From positions 96,055 through 160,054 of the forward strand of contig JAEUJW010000014.1 of the NCBI GenBank assembly GCA_016793465.1: a DNA stretch of 64,000 nucleotides, read 5' to 3'. The DNA is from Myxococcales bacterium. Lineage in GTDB: Bacteria > Myxococcota > Polyangia > Nannocystales > Nannocystaceae. The notes beneath the pieces are model-generated. The model was not told the DNA's origin, made no database searches, and worked only from the letters and a program-made list of their open reading frames with translations. The position numbers and the translations under genes were made by a program. Numbering within the stretch: the first letter of the stretch is position 1; each line of letters opens with the position of its first letter. This document shows positions 53,376 through 63,606 of this stretch, piece by piece.

Positions 53376-55109
53376 TTAGACGGCCTTGCGCCGCTTGCCG
53401 CGGCTGCGCAGGCCGCCCTTGCGCCCGCGCGAGCCGTCGTCGGCGAACGGCGGCGGCAGCAGCGGGTCGTGGTAGCCGGTGGTCGAGCTCTGCTGCAGCT
53501 CGAGCTCGGTCAGCAGGATCGGCGGCGCGATCCCGCTGACCGGCACCGACCCGGACTCGGCGAAGCAGAAGCCCTGGTCCGTCTCGCCTTTGTGGCCGAA
53601 CGCGACGATGCGCTGGAGGGCCGCCAGCGGGGTGCCGATCAGCTCGACGTCGCGGATGCGGCGGGCCTGGCCGGTCTGCGCGTCGACCAGGTAGACCTCG
53701 GCGAGCGTGCCCTTGAACACCTGGAAGTCGTAGTCGGCGGTGTTGGTCTCGCCGGCGAGGATGCGCTGGATGATGACCCCGTGGCGCCGGCCCTGGAACT
53801 TGGCGAGGTCGATGAGCCGGGCCTTCAGGGCCTCCCAGGCCTCGCCGAGGCCCGGCATGCCCTCGACCACGAAGTTGCCCATGCGGGCCATCGGGCGCTC
53901 GACGCCGTCGTGGCGGCCGTGGCCGTTCGACTGCTCGCTGCCCGGGATCGGCGTGCGGCTCTGCAGGAACCCGCGCAGCACCCCGTTCTCGACCAGCAGC
54001 GTGCGCCGGGCCGGGACCCCCTCGTCGTCGATGCGGTAGTTGCCGAACAGCGGCTCGCGGCCGCAGTGGGTCAGGGTCGGGTCGTCGACGACGTTGAGGC
54101 CGGGCGGGAGGATCCGCTCGCCGCGCTTGCGGGCGAACGTCTTCGACTCGCCGCGGGCGATCAGGCGCTCGCCCTCGAGGCGGTGGCCGAGCGCCTCGTG
54201 GAACAGCGTGCTCGCGGCCTGCCCCGACAGCAGGGCCGGGCCGATGAAGGCCCCCGTGCTCTCGGCGGTCCGCAGGTCGGCGAGCTCGGCCAGCACGTCG
54301 TCCAGCAGGCGCTCGAGCGCGGCCCGGTCGGGCACCTCCTCGATGGCGCGCAAATAGAGCTGCCGCGAGCCCTCCACGTAGACGCCGTCCTCGGTCAGCA
54401 CCCAGCCCTCGATGCCGATCTGGATGTACACGTCCTCGGTGATGACCTGGGTGCCCTCGCTGGTGGTCAGCCAGCGGTGCACGCGCTCGGCCGACAGGCA
54501 GATGGCCGGGTCATAGACCTCCGGGTGCTGCAGGAAGCGCCGGCTGAGGTCGACCAGGATGCGCTCCCAGGCCGCCCGCGGGAAGTCGTCGTGATGCAGC
54601 GGCTCGCGGTGCACGACCGGGCGCTCGCGCGTCAGGGCGCTCACCTCGTCGCGCAGGTACTCGCTGAGCGTCGCCTTCTTGTGGTCGTAATAGTCCTCCA
54701 GGGCCTCGTCGAACTTGATCTGCGTCAGCTTCCACAGGGCGATCTGGAGGGCCTGGAGGTTGAGGTCGTCGGGGGCGTCGATCCAGTCGGTCGACTCGCG
54801 GTCCTCGGCGCGGTCGCCGAGGCCGCCGTCGATGACGTTGTCGAACTTGTGGCTGCCGACCCGGACATCGGCGTAGATGTGCGCCTGGGTCTGCTCCCGC
54901 GAGCGCAGCAGGGCCCCGTGGGCCGCCCGCAGGCGCAGCGCGTGGACCCGCCGCAGGCTGTAGAGCATGAAGTACGGCCGGGGCGACCCGGGCACGATCA
55001 TGCCGTCCAGGGACCGCCGCAGCTCGCGCTGCATCACGTCCAGGACGGCGTCGGGGTCCGGCACGCCAGGGGGGTTGTAGGGGGGGATCAGGCGCGAAAC
55101 GGCTGTCAT
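53376..55109 (-). CDS. TldD/PmbA-family metallopeptidase
   Basis: A 577-residue protein. The TldD-family zinc motif appears as FHEALGHRLEGE (His304, Glu305, His309), and the C-terminal part has GERILPPGLNVVDDPTL and FGNYRIDDEGVPARRTLLVENGVLRGFL, typical of the TldD active-site cleft. TldD/TldE heterodimers degrade unfolded peptides and mature RiPPs. Only one gene is present, longer than usual TldD (about 480), with an extended N-terminus (about 100 residues). No PmbA/TldE partner lies nearby. ATG 55109 has GGAGAGG upstream. A basic tail (RGRKGGLRSRGKRRKAV) ends it. Confidence 0.88.
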   Translation of the reverse strand: MTAVSRLIPPYNPPGVPDPDAVLDVMQRELRRSLDGMIVPGSPRPYFMLYSLRRVHALRLRAAHGALLRSREQTQAHIYADVRVGSHKFDNVIDGGLGDRAEDRESTDWIDAPDDLNLQALQIALWKLTQIKFDEALEDYYDHKKATLSEYLRDEVSALTRERPVVHREPLHHDDFPRAAWERILVDLSRRFLQHPEVYDPAICLSAERVHRWLTTSEGTQVITEDVYIQIGIEGWVLTEDGVYVEGSRQLYLRAIEEVPDRAALERLLDDVLAELADLRTAESTGAFIGPALLSGQAASTLFHEALGHRLEGERLIARGESKTFARKRGERILPPGLNVVDDPTLTHCGREPLFGNYRIDDEGVPARRTLLVENGVLRGFLQSRTPIPGSEQSNGHGRHDGVERPMARMGNFVVEGMPGLGEAWEALKARLIDLAKFQGRRHGVIIQRILAGETNTADYDFQVFKGTLAEVYLVDAQTGQARRIRDVELIGTPLAALQRIVAFGHKGETDQGFCFAESGSVPVSGIAPPILLTELELQQSSTTGYHDPLLPPPFADDGSRGRKGGLRSRGKRRKAV

Positions 55110-55289
55110 CGACGACCTCTCCGGCAGCCATAGCCGCGCGCCGATCGCACCGCAAGCCGACCCCACCCAGGCCCCCTGGAGGGCCCTGGGACGGGTTCCG
55201 ATCGAAGTGCGGCGATGCTCCCTCCCCGCGAGGGGGACTGCGGCCGGCGCGCGCGGGCTCGGCGGCGCGCGCGCGACGCGCGAGAGCGG

Positions 55290-56579
55290 TCACTCGTCGA
55301 CGACAGCGGTGAACAGGTCGGTGATTTGCTGGTGGCCCTCGGGGGTCGGGTGGATGCACGTCAGGTCGAACCAGGTGTCCTGGTCCGGGCCCCGGTAACA
55401 CGGCGCGGTCGGGTCGTCGGCCCGGAACCCGTGGCCGCAGAAGGTCTCGGTCAGGAACACCATGTCGGTCTTGGTCTCGGCCGCGACCTCCATGAATTGT
55501 TCGTTCACCCAGATGACGAGCTGCTTCAGCTCCTCGGGGTTGGGGTACGGCTTGTCGAAGCCGGCGGCGGGCGCGGCCGGGCACGACATGAGGTCGCCGG
55601 TGCCGTCGGAGAACTCGTAGACGTTGGCGAAGATGACGAACACCCCGTTGGGGAACTTGTCGGGGTCGTCGACGAACCAGTGCACGGCTTCGCGCTGCAG
55701 CTGCACCGCCGACTCGGCGTCGAGCATCAGCTCGTCGATCGGCTTGCCGTTCATCCCGTCCTTGGCGATCGCCGCCAGGTCGTTGCCACCCATCGTGTAG
55801 ACCACCAGGGTCCGCTTGTCGAACAGGTCCGGCGGGAAGCAGTCGTCGATCTGGCCGCCCATGCCGGGCTTGAAGTCGTCGGTGCGGGCGCCCCACTTCG
55901 AGCAGCTGCTGAAGTCGCCCGAGTCCTTCTGGAGCGCGACTCCGTCGATCGGGTTGGCCTGCTTCCACAGCGGGCTCGGCGGCGTCAGGCCGAAGCGGTC
56001 GACCAGCACGTCCGCCAGCTTCGAGCGGTAGAAGTCCTCGCCCCCGGTCGGCGGGGTCCCGACCGTCACCGAGTCGCCGAGGAACACCACGCGCTCGATG
56101 TCCGTGATCTCCTGGTGGTCGGTGCCCTTGCAGTGCGAGCCGATGACCGGATCGAACTGCTCGTAGTCGATCACCGGGGCGTCCGGGTTGATGAATTGCA
56201 TGGCCAGGCAGTCGACACCGGGCAGGTCGCCGGTGGGGTCGCCGCTCGGGTCGCCGCTCGGGTCGCCGCTCGAGCTGCCGGTGACGTCGCCGGTCGTGCC
56301 GCTGGTCGGGCCGCCGCTGGTCGGACCCGAGCCGGTGTCGTCGGGGGTGCCGGTGGTCTCGCCGCCCGAGCTGTCGGCGCTGGCGCTCTGCGTGCCCGGA
56401 CCGGCGGTCGTCGGGTCGTCGCCGCCGGAGCTGCCGGGGCCGGCGCCGCCGTCGCTGCCCCCGCTGCTGGCGCCGCCGCCGCTCGAGCCGCCGTCGCCCG
56501 ACGGGTCGTCCGGATCGCCGCAGGCGCCGAGGTTCAGGGGGACGACGATCGCGGTGGCAAGCCATGAGAGGCGCAGCAT
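55290..56579 (-). CDS. SGNH/GDSL-type esterase/lipase lipoprotein
   Basis: A 429-residue lipoprotein (lipobox LGAC) with a long low-complexity linker (repeats of SGDP and SGG). The SGNH catalytic blocks are FLGDSVTVG (Ser, block I), YTMGGND (block III) and CIHPTPEGH (Asp/His, block V, with the preceding Asp in WFDLTC). It probably hydrolyses esters at the cell surface; substrate unknown. GATACG lies 8 bases before the ATG. Confidence 0.85.
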   Translation of the reverse strand: MLRLSWLATAIVVPLNLGACGDPDDPSGDGGSSGGGASSGGSDGGAGPGSSGGDDPTTAGPGTQSASADSSGGETTGTPDDTGSGPTSGGPTSGTTGDVTGSSSGDPSGDPSGDPTGDLPGVDCLAMQFINPDAPVIDYEQFDPVIGSHCKGTDHQEITDIERVVFLGDSVTVGTPPTGGEDFYRSKLADVLVDRFGLTPPSPLWKQANPIDGVALQKDSGDFSSCSKWGARTDDFKPGMGGQIDDCFPPDLFDKRTLVVYTMGGNDLAAIAKDGMNGKPIDELMLDAESAVQLQREAVHWFVDDPDKFPNGVFVIFANVYEFSDGTGDLMSCPAAPAAGFDKPYPNPEELKQLVIWVNEQFMEVAAETKTDMVFLTETFCGHGFRADDPTAPCYRGPDQDTWFDLTCIHPTPEGHQQITDLFTAVVDE

Positions 56580-56681
56580 GCTCGGACCGTATCACGGCGA
56601 CGCGCGCGGCCCGGCAACAAATTGCCGCTGCACCGAGCGCGCGAGCCTTGAGATCGCCCGGTGTCCGCGGGCCCCACTGGC

Positions 56682-57857
56682 TCAGCGGCGCAGCACGGTC
56701 AGCATGTCGACGCCCGCGACCCCGCGGTGCTCGACCCGCAGGCGTGGGGCCGCCGACACCGCCGAGAACTCGAGCCCGGGCAGCGCCGGCACGCCGTCGC
56801 CGAGCAGCAGCGGCGCGTGGAACCAGAACCACCGGTCCCACGCCGCGGCCGCCACGAAGCTGGCGTGCAGCCGGCCCCCGCCCTCGACGAGCAGCGAGCG
56901 CACCGTCCGGCGCCCGAGCGCGGCCAGCAGCTCGGCGACGTCGACCCTGCCCTGCCCGTCCGCCGGCACCGCCACCAGCTGGACCCCGCGGTCGGCCAGC
57001 GAGCGCCGGCGGTCCTCGCCCGCGTGCTCGGTGTGGACCACCAGCGTGCCCGGGCGCAGCAGCGTGGCCCGCGACTCGGCCGTGCGCAGGCGGCTGTCGA
57101 CGACCACCGGCACCGGGTCGACCCCGGCGAACAGCCGCGCCGTCAGTTGCGGGTCGTCGCGCAGCAGGGTGTCGGCGCCGACCGCGATCGCGTGGTGCCG
57201 GGCCCGCAGCCAGTGCCCGACCCGCCGCGCCGGCTCCCCGGTGATCCAGCGGCTGTCGCCCCCGGCCGCGGCGATGCGCCCGTCGAGCGAGGTGGCGGCC
57301 TTCAGCGTGACGAACGGCCGGCGCCTGGCCTCGTGGTGGAGGTAGTGCTCGTGGAGCGCCGCGCAGGCGGCCCCCGCGGCCCCGCCGACCTCGCGCACCC
57401 GCACGCCCGCCCGCGCCAGCACGCCGGCCCCGCGATCGCTGGCCCCGCGGTGGATCGCCGGATCCGGCACGCCGTAGACCACCTCCGCGACCCCGGCCGC
57501 GATCAACGCGTCGGTGCACGGCGGCGTGCGCCCGTGGTGGGCGCACGGCTCGAGCGTCACGTACGCCGTCGCCCCGCGGGCCCGCGACCCGGCCATCGCC
57601 AGCGCCCGCACCTCCGCGTGCGGCCCGCCGGTGGCCGCGCTGTGGCCCGCGCCGACGATCCACCCGCCCTCGACCACCACCGCCCCGACGCACGGGTTGG
57701 GGTAGGTCGAGCCCGTGCCGCCGGTGGCCAGCGCGATCGCGACCTGCATGCACGCCTCGTCGCCGTCGACCCGCACCGCGAGCACCTCGCGCACCCGCTC
57801 CTCGTACTCGCGGACCTCGCCGCCGCCGTGCAGCACCTCCTCGAGCTCAGCCAGCAT
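56682..57857 (-). CDS. ribD: Riboflavin biosynthesis deaminase/reductase
   Basis: A 391-residue bifunctional enzyme of riboflavin synthesis. The N-terminal deaminase has HAEV (His80, Glu82) and PCAHHGRTPPC (Cys105, Cys114), which bind zinc. The C-terminal reductase domain has TLKAATSLDGRIAA and LLVEGGGRLHASF. It converts the pyrimidine intermediate to 5-amino-6-ribitylamino-uracil phosphate. The ATG lies 11 bases inside the end of nrdR, so the two are coupled; the nrdR-ribD order is common in bacteria. Confidence 0.95.
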   Translation of the reverse strand: MLAELEEVLHGGGEVREYEERVREVLAVRVDGDEACMQVAIALATGGTGSTYPNPCVGAVVVEGGWIVGAGHSAATGGPHAEVRALAMAGSRARGATAYVTLEPCAHHGRTPPCTDALIAAGVAEVVYGVPDPAIHRGASDRGAGVLARAGVRVREVGGAAGAACAALHEHYLHHEARRRPFVTLKAATSLDGRIAAAGGDSRWITGEPARRVGHWLRARHHAIAVGADTLLRDDPQLTARLFAGVDPVPVVVDSRLRTAESRATLLRPGTLVVHTEHAGEDRRRSLADRGVQLVAVPADGQGRVDVAELLAALGRRTVRSLLVEGGGRLHASFVAAAAWDRWFWFHAPLLLGDGVPALPGLEFSAVSAAPRLRVEHRGVAGVDMLTVLRR

Positions 57858-58434
57858 CGCCGTCCTCACCGCCGTCGTCGGCGGGCGGTTCGTCCGCCTC
57901 GCCGGGCTCGCGCGCGGGTACCACGATCTGCCCGCGCGCGTCGATCTCGAACAGCCGGCGCTGGCCCTCCGGGTCGGCCTGGGCGGCCTTCTCCATCTCG
58001 TGCAGCAGGTGGGCGAACTCCTGCACGCTGGCGAAGCTGCGGTACACCGACACGAAGCGCACGTAGGCGACCGGGTCGAGCGCGTGCAGGTGCTGCATGA
58101 CGCGCTCGCCGATCTCCTCGGCCTGGATCTCGCGCTCGCCGCGGGTCGCGGCCCACTGCTCGACCTGGGCAACGATCGCCTCGAGCGACTCGTCGTCGAC
58201 GGGGCGCTTGCGGCAGGCCGACTTCAGCCCGCCGAGCAGCTTCTGGCGGTCGAAGGCCTGGCGCGCCCCGCCGCGCTTGATCACCACCGGCAGGCTGATC
58301 TCGATGCGCTCGTAGGTGGTGAAGCGGTGGCCGCAGTCGGGGCACGAGCGCCGGCGGCGGATCGCCCCGCCGTCGCGGCTGTCGCGCGAGTCGAGCACCT
58401 TGATGTTCGCCCCACGACAGACCGGGCACAGCAC
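57847..58434 (-). CDS. nrdR: Transcriptional repressor NrdR
   Basis: A 195-residue regulator of ribonucleotide reductase genes. The zinc ribbon has Cys3, Cys6, Cys31 and Cys34 (CPVC and SCPDCGHRFTTYERIE), and the ATP-cone domain follows (IKRGGARQAFDRQKLLGGL to about residue 139). A C-terminal acidic extension (GEADEPPADDGGEDGDAG) is longer than usual. GTG start 4 bases after rpiB. It should bind NrdR boxes upstream of nrd genes, none of which lie in this window. Confidence 0.95.
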   Translation of the reverse strand: MLCPVCRGANIKVLDSRDSRDGGAIRRRRSCPDCGHRFTTYERIEISLPVVIKRGGARQAFDRQKLLGGLKSACRKRPVDDESLEAIVAQVEQWAATRGEREIQAEEIGERVMQHLHALDPVAYVRFVSVYRSFASVQEFAHLLHEMEKAAQADPEGQRRLFEIDARGQIVVPAREPGEADEPPADDGGEDGDAG

Positions 58435-58438
58435 GGGG

Positions 58439-58882
58439 TTACCCGCCCGCCGCGTCGATCTTGGCCACTCGTCGGGCGTGGCGCCCGCCGGCGAACTCCG
58501 CGGCCAGGAAGGTCGACAACAGCAGCTTGGCCAGCTCCGACCCCGCCACCCGCGCGCCGATGCACAGCACGTTGGCGTCGTTGTGCTCGCGGACCAGCCG
58601 CGCCGAGTAGGCGTCGAGCACCACCGCCGCGCGGATGCCCGCGATCTTGTTGGCGGTCATGGCCATGCCCTGGCCGGTCCCGCAGGTCAGCACGCCGATC
58701 GAGCCCGGCTCGGCGAGCACGCGGTCGCACACCTGGGTCGCGATGTCGGGGTAGTCGACCGACTCCTCGGCGCTCGACGGGCCGAGCTCGCTGACGACCT
58801 CGTGCTCCCACGCGCTGGCCGCCTCGGCCAGCAGGCGCCGCATCTCGACGGCCGCGTGGTCGCTCCCGATGTGGATGCGCAT
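58439..58882 (-). CDS. rpiB: Ribose-5-phosphate isomerase B
   Basis: A 147-residue sugar-phosphate isomerase that interconverts ribose 5-phosphate and ribulose 5-phosphate. The N-terminus IHIGSDHAAVEMRR and the catalytic CGTGQGMAMTANK (Cys67) are diagnostic of RpiB, followed by REHNDANVLCIGAR. Its ATG overlaps the fabF stop (TGATG), so it is coupled to the fatty-acid genes. Confidence 0.94.
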   Translation of the reverse strand: MRIHIGSDHAAVEMRRLLAEAASAWEHEVVSELGPSSAEESVDYPDIATQVCDRVLAEPGSIGVLTCGTGQGMAMTANKIAGIRAAVVLDAYSARLVREHNDANVLCIGARVAGSELAKLLLSTFLAAEFAGGRHARRVAKIDAAGG

Positions 58883-60129
58883 CAGTCGACCACCCTCCGG
58901 AACAGCAGGCACGCGTTGGTGCCGCCGAACCCGAACGAGTTCGACATGGCGAACTCGACCTCCTGCTTGCGCGCCACGTGCGGCACGTAGTCGAGGTCGC
59001 ACTCGGGGTCGGGGTCGTCGAGGTTGATGGTCGGAGGCAGGACCCCGTGGCGCAGCGCCATCACCGAGATGGCCGCCTCGAGCCCGCCCGCCGCGCCGAG
59101 CAGGTGCCCGTGCATCGACTTGGTCGACGACACCGCCAGCCGGTCGGCGTGGGCCCCGAACACCGCGCGGATCGCCTGGGTCTCGACCGCGTCGGCGCCG
59201 GTCGAGGTCCCGTGCGCGTTGATGTAGCCGACGTCCTCGGGGCGGACGCCCGCGTCGCGCAGCGCCATCCGCATGCAGCGCTGGGCCCCCTCGCCGCCGG
59301 GCGGCGGCATGGTGATGTGGTGGGCGTCGCCGGTCAGGCCGTAGCCGACGATCTCGCCGAGGATGGCGGCCCCGCGCGCCCGCGCGTGGCCCCGCTCCTC
59401 GAGGATCAGGATCCCGCAGCCCTCGCTGAGCACGAAGCCGTCGCGCGAGGCGCTGAACGGCCGCGACGCCCGCGTCGGCGCGTCGTTGCGGGTGCTGAGC
59501 GCCCGCGAGGCGCAGAAGCCCCCGACGCCGAGCGGCGTGACCGTCGACTCGGTGCCGCCCGCGATCATCACGTCCGCGTCGCCGCGGGCGATGGTGCGGA
59601 ACGCCTCGCCGATCGAGTGCGCCCCGGTCGAGCAGGCCGACACGTGCGACAGGTTGGGCCCCTTGCAGCCGTGGCGGATCGAGATCTGGCCGGCCGCGAG
59701 GTTGACGATCAGCGCCGGCACGAAGTAGGGGCTGATGCCGTGGCGCGGCCCCTTCTCCTGCAGGGTCTTCATGGTCGCCTCGAGCGTCGTGATGCCCCCG
59801 AGGCCGGCGCCCACGAACACCCCGTAGCGCTCGGCGTCGGCCGGCGGGTGCTCGTGCAGGCCCGCCGCCTCGACCGCCATCGCCGCCCCGGCGACCGCGT
59901 ACTGGATGAACAGGTCCATCTGCCGGATCTCCTTCTTGGCGATCCAGCGGGTGGCGTCGAAGTCGCGGACCTCCCCGGCGATGCGGGTCGGGTACTCCGA
60001 CGCGTCGAACTTCGTGATCGGCCCGATGCCCGACTCGCCGGCGCACACGCGTCGCCAGTTGTCGGCCATGCCGATGCCCAGGGGGCTGAGCGCCCCGATG
60101 CCAGTGACGACGACCCTGCGGGTGGACAT
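58882..60129 (-). CDS. fabF: 3-oxoacyl-ACP synthase II (condensing enzyme)
   Basis: A 415-residue ketosynthase that elongates acyl-ACP with malonyl-ACP. Catalytic triad: Cys166 (SACSTGAHS), His306 (NAHGTST) and His342 ([12 protein letters not shown]). Length and the C-terminal [15 protein letters not shown] fit FabF. ATG 60129 has AGGAGG 5 bases upstream; the GTG one codon earlier would be too close to it. Immediately downstream of acpP. Confidence 0.96.
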   Translation of the reverse strand: MSTRRVVVTGIGALSPLGIGMADNWRRVCAGESGIGPITKFDASEYPTRIAGEVRDFDATRWIAKKEIRQMDLFIQYAVAGAAMAVEAAGLHEHPPADAERYGVFVGAGLGGITTLEATMKTLQEKGPRHGISPYFVPALIVNLAAGQISIRHGCKGPNLSHVSACSTGAHSIGEAFRTIARGDADVMIAGGTESTVTPLGVGGFCASRALSTRNDAPTRASRPFSASRDGFVLSEGCGILILEERGHARARGAAILGEIVGYGLTGDAHHITMPPPGGEGAQRCMRMALRDAGVRPEDVGYINAHGTSTGADAVETQAIRAVFGAHADRLAVSSTKSMHGHLLGAAGGLEAAISVMALRHGVLPPTINLDDPDPECDLDYVPHVARKQEVEFAMSNSFGFGGTNACLLFRRVVD

Positions 60130-60149
60130 CACGTCCTCCTCGAGCAGCT

Positions 60150-60401
60150 TCAGTTCGCCTTCTTCTGATGGTTCCGGATGTAGTTGATGGCGTCGCCGAC
60201 AGTCTTGATGTTGTCGACCTCCTCATCCGGGATCTTGAGGTCGAACTTCTCCTCGAGCGCCAGCACGAGCTCGACGATCGCCAGAGAGTCGGCGCCGAGA
60301 TCGTCGTTGAACGTCTTGGAGGCGTTCACGTCCTCCCTCTTGACGTCGAGCTGTTCGCTGATGATCTCGATGACCTGGGTTTCGATCGCGTCCGTCGTCA
60401 T
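60150..60401 (-). CDS. acpP: Acyl carrier protein
   Basis: An 83-residue acidic carrier protein. The phosphopantetheine attachment site is Ser39 in [12 protein letters not shown]. Four-helix pattern as usual ([17 protein letters not shown] helix 1, [16 protein letters not shown] at the end). GAGG lies 7 bases before the ATG. Carries growing acyl chains for the neighbouring fab enzymes. Confidence 0.97.
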   Translation of the reverse strand: MTTDAIETQVIEIISEQLDVKREDVNASKTFNDDLGADSLAIVELVLALEEKFDLKIPDEEVDNIKTVGDAINYIRNHQKKAN

Positions 60402-60416
60402 GGTGTACCTCGCGTC

Positions 60417-61205
60417 CTATCCGATGAGCAGGCCTCCGTTGACCCGCAACGTCTGTCCGGTGATGTAACCCGCGGCCGGGGCGGCGAGGAAGGCCACCGC
60501 CTCGGCGACCTCCTGCGGCTGGCCGATCCGCCCGAGCGGAATCTGCCCGAGCAACGCCGTTCGCGCGTCGCCTTGCAGCGCCGCGGTCGTCATGTCGGTG
60601 TCGATGAAGCCCGGCGTGACCGCGTTCACGGTGACCCCGCGGCCCGACAGCTCGCGCGCCAGCGCGTAGGTCAGCCCGAGCACGCCCGCCTTCGAGGCGG
60701 CGTACATCGACTGCCCGGCGTTGCCCTGCTCGCCGACCACCGAGCTCAGGTTGATGACCCGCCCGTCGGTCTTGGCCTTCAGCAGGTGCCGCGTCGCCGC
60801 CTTGCAGCAGTGGAACGTGCCCTTCAAGTTGATGTCGAGCGTGCGGGCGAAGTCCGCCGGGTTGGCCCGCAGCAGCAGCCCGTCGATCGACACGCCCGCG
60901 TTGTTGACGAGGATGTGCAGCCCGCCGAGCTCGGCGACCACCCGGGCGACCCCGGCGTCGACCGCAGCGGCGTCGGACACGTCGAACCCGACGGCGATCG
61001 CCTTGCCGCCGGCCGCCGCGATCTCGTCGCACACGCCGCGGGCCGCGTCCTCGCGGCTGGCGTAGTTCACGGCCACGGCGGCCCCGCGCGCCGCCAGCGT
61101 CACCGCGATGGCGCGACCGATGCCGCGTGAGGCCCCGGTGACGAGCGCGACGCGGCCGGTCAGCGCCAGCGAGGTCGGCAGTGTCGGTGTCGTCGTCCCG
61201 GTCAC
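60417..61205 (-). CDS. fabG: 3-oxoacyl-ACP reductase
   Basis: A 262-residue SDR that reduces 3-oxoacyl-ACP with [13 protein letters not shown] (about 23-30), NNAG (101-104), catalytic Ser155 (NLSSVVG) and YAASK (Tyr168, Lys172), then [13 protein letters not shown] and a C-terminal DG/NG ending (VNGGLLIG). The start is a GTG overlapping the fabD stop by 4 bases (GTGA). Confidence 0.95.
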   Translation of the reverse strand: MTGTTTPTLPTSLALTGRVALVTGASRGIGRAIAVTLAARGAAVAVNYASREDAARGVCDEIAAAGGKAIAVGFDVSDAAAVDAGVARVVAELGGLHILVNNAGVSIDGLLLRANPADFARTLDINLKGTFHCCKAATRHLLKAKTDGRVINLSSVVGEQGNAGQSMYAASKAGVLGLTYALARELSGRGVTVNAVTPGFIDTDMTTAALQGDARTALLGQIPLGRIGQPQEVAEAVAFLAAPAAGYITGQTLRVNGGLLIG

Positions 61206-62143
61206 GCGGCCCCGACCTTTAGCACATCGATCTCCGCGGGGGAACCGACGGGCACGACCGGTAGATCGGGATCGATCCGTTTAATCAGGCCGGCGAGCAC
61301 CTTGCCGTGGCCGAGCTCGAGACAGCGGCGTGCACCGAGTTGCACGGCTTTGCGCACGGAGGCCTCCCAGCGGACCCTCCCCGTGATCTGCCGGACCAGC
61401 AGGTCCTTGACCCGCGACGCGTCGTGGTTGGCCTCGGCGTCGACGTTCGCGATCACCGGCACACGCAGCGGACGCACCTCGATCGCCGCGAGCGCCGCGG
61501 CCACGCGGTCGGCCGCCGGCTGCATCAACGCGCAGTGGAACGGCGCCGACACGTTGAGCATGATCGCCTTGCCCCGCGCGGCCTTGACCTGGGCGACGAG
61601 CCGCGCGACCGCCTCGCTGTGGCCGGCGACCACCAGCTGTCCGCCGCCGTTCTCGTTGGCGATCGACACGACTCCGCCCTCTCCGCTCAGCGCAGCGCAC
61701 TGGGCCGCCAGGTCGTCGGCCGGCACGTTGACGATCGCCGCCATCGCCCCGACCCCGGCCGGCACCGCCGCCTGCATCGCCTCGCCGCGCAGCCGCACCA
61801 GCCGCACCGCGTCGGCGAAGTCCAGCGCCCCCGCCGCGACCAGCGCGGAGAACTCCCCGAGGCTGTGGCCGAGGCACACCGCCGGCTCCACTCCGAGCTC
61901 CTCGCGCACGACCGTCCACGCGGCCACGCTGCAGGTGAGGATCGCCGGCTGGGTGTTCGCCGTCAGCGCGAGCGCCTCGTCCGGCCCCTCGAAGCACAGC
62001 GTCGACAGCCTCTCTCCGAGCGCCTCGTCGGCCGCGTCGAACACCCGCCGCGCGGCCGGATACGCGGCCGCCAGCGCGGCCCCCATCCCCGACTTCTGCG
62101 AGCCCTGCCCGGGGAACACGAACGCGATCGGCTGATCCAGCAT
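61202..62143 (-). CDS. fabD: Malonyl-CoA:ACP transacylase
   Basis: A 313-residue acyltransferase loading malonyl groups on [15 protein letters not shown] at the N-terminus, the nucleophile Ser94 in GHSLGEF, and the catalytic His203 in APFHCALM. The 185-base gap before it (62144-62328) is where fabH usually lies, and no gene is seen there. Confidence 0.95.
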   Translation of the reverse strand: MLDQPIAFVFPGQGSQKSGMGAALAAAYPAARRVFDAADEALGERLSTLCFEGPDEALALTANTQPAILTCSVAAWTVVREELGVEPAVCLGHSLGEFSALVAAGALDFADAVRLVRLRGEAMQAAVPAGVGAMAAIVNVPADDLAAQCAALSGEGGVVSIANENGGGQLVVAGHSEAVARLVAQVKAARGKAIMLNVSAPFHCALMQPAADRVAAALAAIEVRPLRVPVIANVDAEANHDASRVKDLLVRQITGRVRWEASVRKAVQLGARRCLELGHGKVLAGLIKRIDPDLPVVPVGSPAEIDVLKVGAA

Positions 62144-62328
62144 GGTGCGCCCTTATGGCACGGCCCGGGCACGCGCGACCGACCGCGAGAGGAAACTCGG
62201 GCGAGAGATCACGACGACGGGCGGATCGCGCCGCGGTCCACGAACCACACGCGCGGCCGCCGACGTCGTCGGCACGTTCCGGGCTTCGCCGCGCTGATCG
62301 CCCCGCACATCGCCGCCGCGTCCGCGGC

Positions 62329-63399
62329 TCACGGCCCCTGCATCGCCGCTTCTTCGCGCTTGGCGGCCGCGAACAGCTCCTTGTGCCCCGCCACCGCCGT
62401 GCGCAGCGCGGGCGTCAGGTCGCGGTTCGCGTACTCCTCGGCCCGGTGCAGCGCGTTGCGCAGCGCCTCCGGGCTGGCCCCGCCGTGGCTGATGATCGTC
62501 ACTCCGTCGACCCCCAGCAGCGGCGCCCCGCCATGGTTGTCGGGGTTGATGCGCGTCTTGAAGCGGTCGAACACCGGCTTCATCAGCAGCCCGCCGAGCT
62601 TGCTCAGGGTCGAACCTTCTTCGATCGTCGCCCGCAGCTGGCGCGCGAACGTCACCGCCGTCGCCTCGAGCACCTTCAGCGCCACGTTGCCGGTGAACCC
62701 GTCGGTGACGACGACGTCGACGGCCTCGCCGAAGATGTCCTTGCCCTCGACGTAGCCGATGTAGTGGAAGTCGGCGCTCGGGTGGCCCACCAGCGCGCGG
62801 TGGGCCGCGCGCGTCAGATCCGACCCCTTGCCCTCTTCGCTGCCGTTCGACAGCACCCCGACCCGCGGCCGGCTGTTGCGGTTGCACGTGCGGTCGAACA
62901 CCGCCCCCAGCACCGCGAACTGCACGAGGTTGATCGGCTTGCACTCGACGTTGGCGCCCATGTCGATGAGCACGCACTGCCCGCGCCAGCGCGGCACGCT
63001 GGCGCAGATCGCCGGCCTGTCGATGCCCTTGATCCGGCCGAACTTCAGCAGCCCGCAGGCCAGCATCGCCCCCGAGTTACCGGCCGAGACGACCGCCTGC
63101 GCCTTGCCCTGCTTGACCAGGTCGAAGCACACCAGCATCGACGCGTCGGGCTTCGAACGCACCACCTTGGACGGCGTATCGTCCATGGTGATGACCTCCG
63201 AGGCGTGGTGGATCGCCAGCGGCAACCCACCGAACCCGGGCCCGGAGACCCCGTGTTTGCTCAGTCGGTCCGCGAGCGTGTCGCGGTCGCCGACCAAGAT
63301 GATGGAGGCACCGCCACGCGCGGCCGCAACGGCCGCTTCGACCTCGACCTCGGGACAGTTGTCCCCGCCGAAGGCGTCGAGTGCGATCGTCGGAGCCAC
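62329..63399 (-). CDS. plsX: Phosphate acyltransferase PlsX
   Basis: A 356-residue enzyme making acyl-phosphate from acyl-ACP for phospholipid synthesis. The N-terminus IALDAFGGDNCPEVEVEAA (MDAMGGD in most), SAGNSGAMLACGL, VLIDMGANVECKP and VVTDGFTGNVALK are diagnostic. GTG start at 63399, 21 bases after rpmF, the common rpmF-plsX order. Confidence 0.96.
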   Translation of the reverse strand: MAPTIALDAFGGDNCPEVEVEAAVAAARGGASIILVGDRDTLADRLSKHGVSGPGFGGLPLAIHHASEVITMDDTPSKVVRSKPDASMLVCFDLVKQGKAQAVVSAGNSGAMLACGLLKFGRIKGIDRPAICASVPRWRGQCVLIDMGANVECKPINLVQFAVLGAVFDRTCNRNSRPRVGVLSNGSEEGKGSDLTRAAHRALVGHPSADFHYIGYVEGKDIFGEAVDVVVTDGFTGNVALKVLEATAVTFARQLRATIEEGSTLSKLGGLLMKPVFDRFKTRINPDNHGGAPLLGVDGVTIISHGGASPEALRNALHRAEEYANRDLTPALRTAVAGHKELFAAAKREEAAMQGP

Positions 63400-63420
63400 G
63401 CCGCGCGGACCCTCCCGAGA

Positions 63421-63606
63421 CTACTCCTGCGCGACAGCGACGACCTGGCGCCCCTTGTAGAAGCCGCAAGCCGGGCACACGCGGTGGCTGAGCGTCTTCT
63501 CTTCGCAATTCGGGCAGGCGACCAGCGCCGGTGCGGGGCGCTTGTCGTGCTGAGCGCGGCGCATGTCACGGCGGGACGGGGACTTTCTCTTCTTTGGAAC
63601 AGCCAT
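63421..63606 (-). CDS. rpmF: 50S ribosomal protein L32
   Basis: A 61-residue ribosomal protein opening [20 protein letters not shown], with two CxxC pairs (CPNC, CPAC), the zinc-binding form, ending [18 protein letters not shown] upstream acts as Shine-Dalgarno. It is the first recognisable gene of the long minus-strand run to ribD. Confidence 0.97.
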   Translation of the reverse strand: MAVPKKRKSPSRRDMRRAQHDKRPAPALVACPNCEEKTLSHRVCPACGFYKGRQVVAVAQE

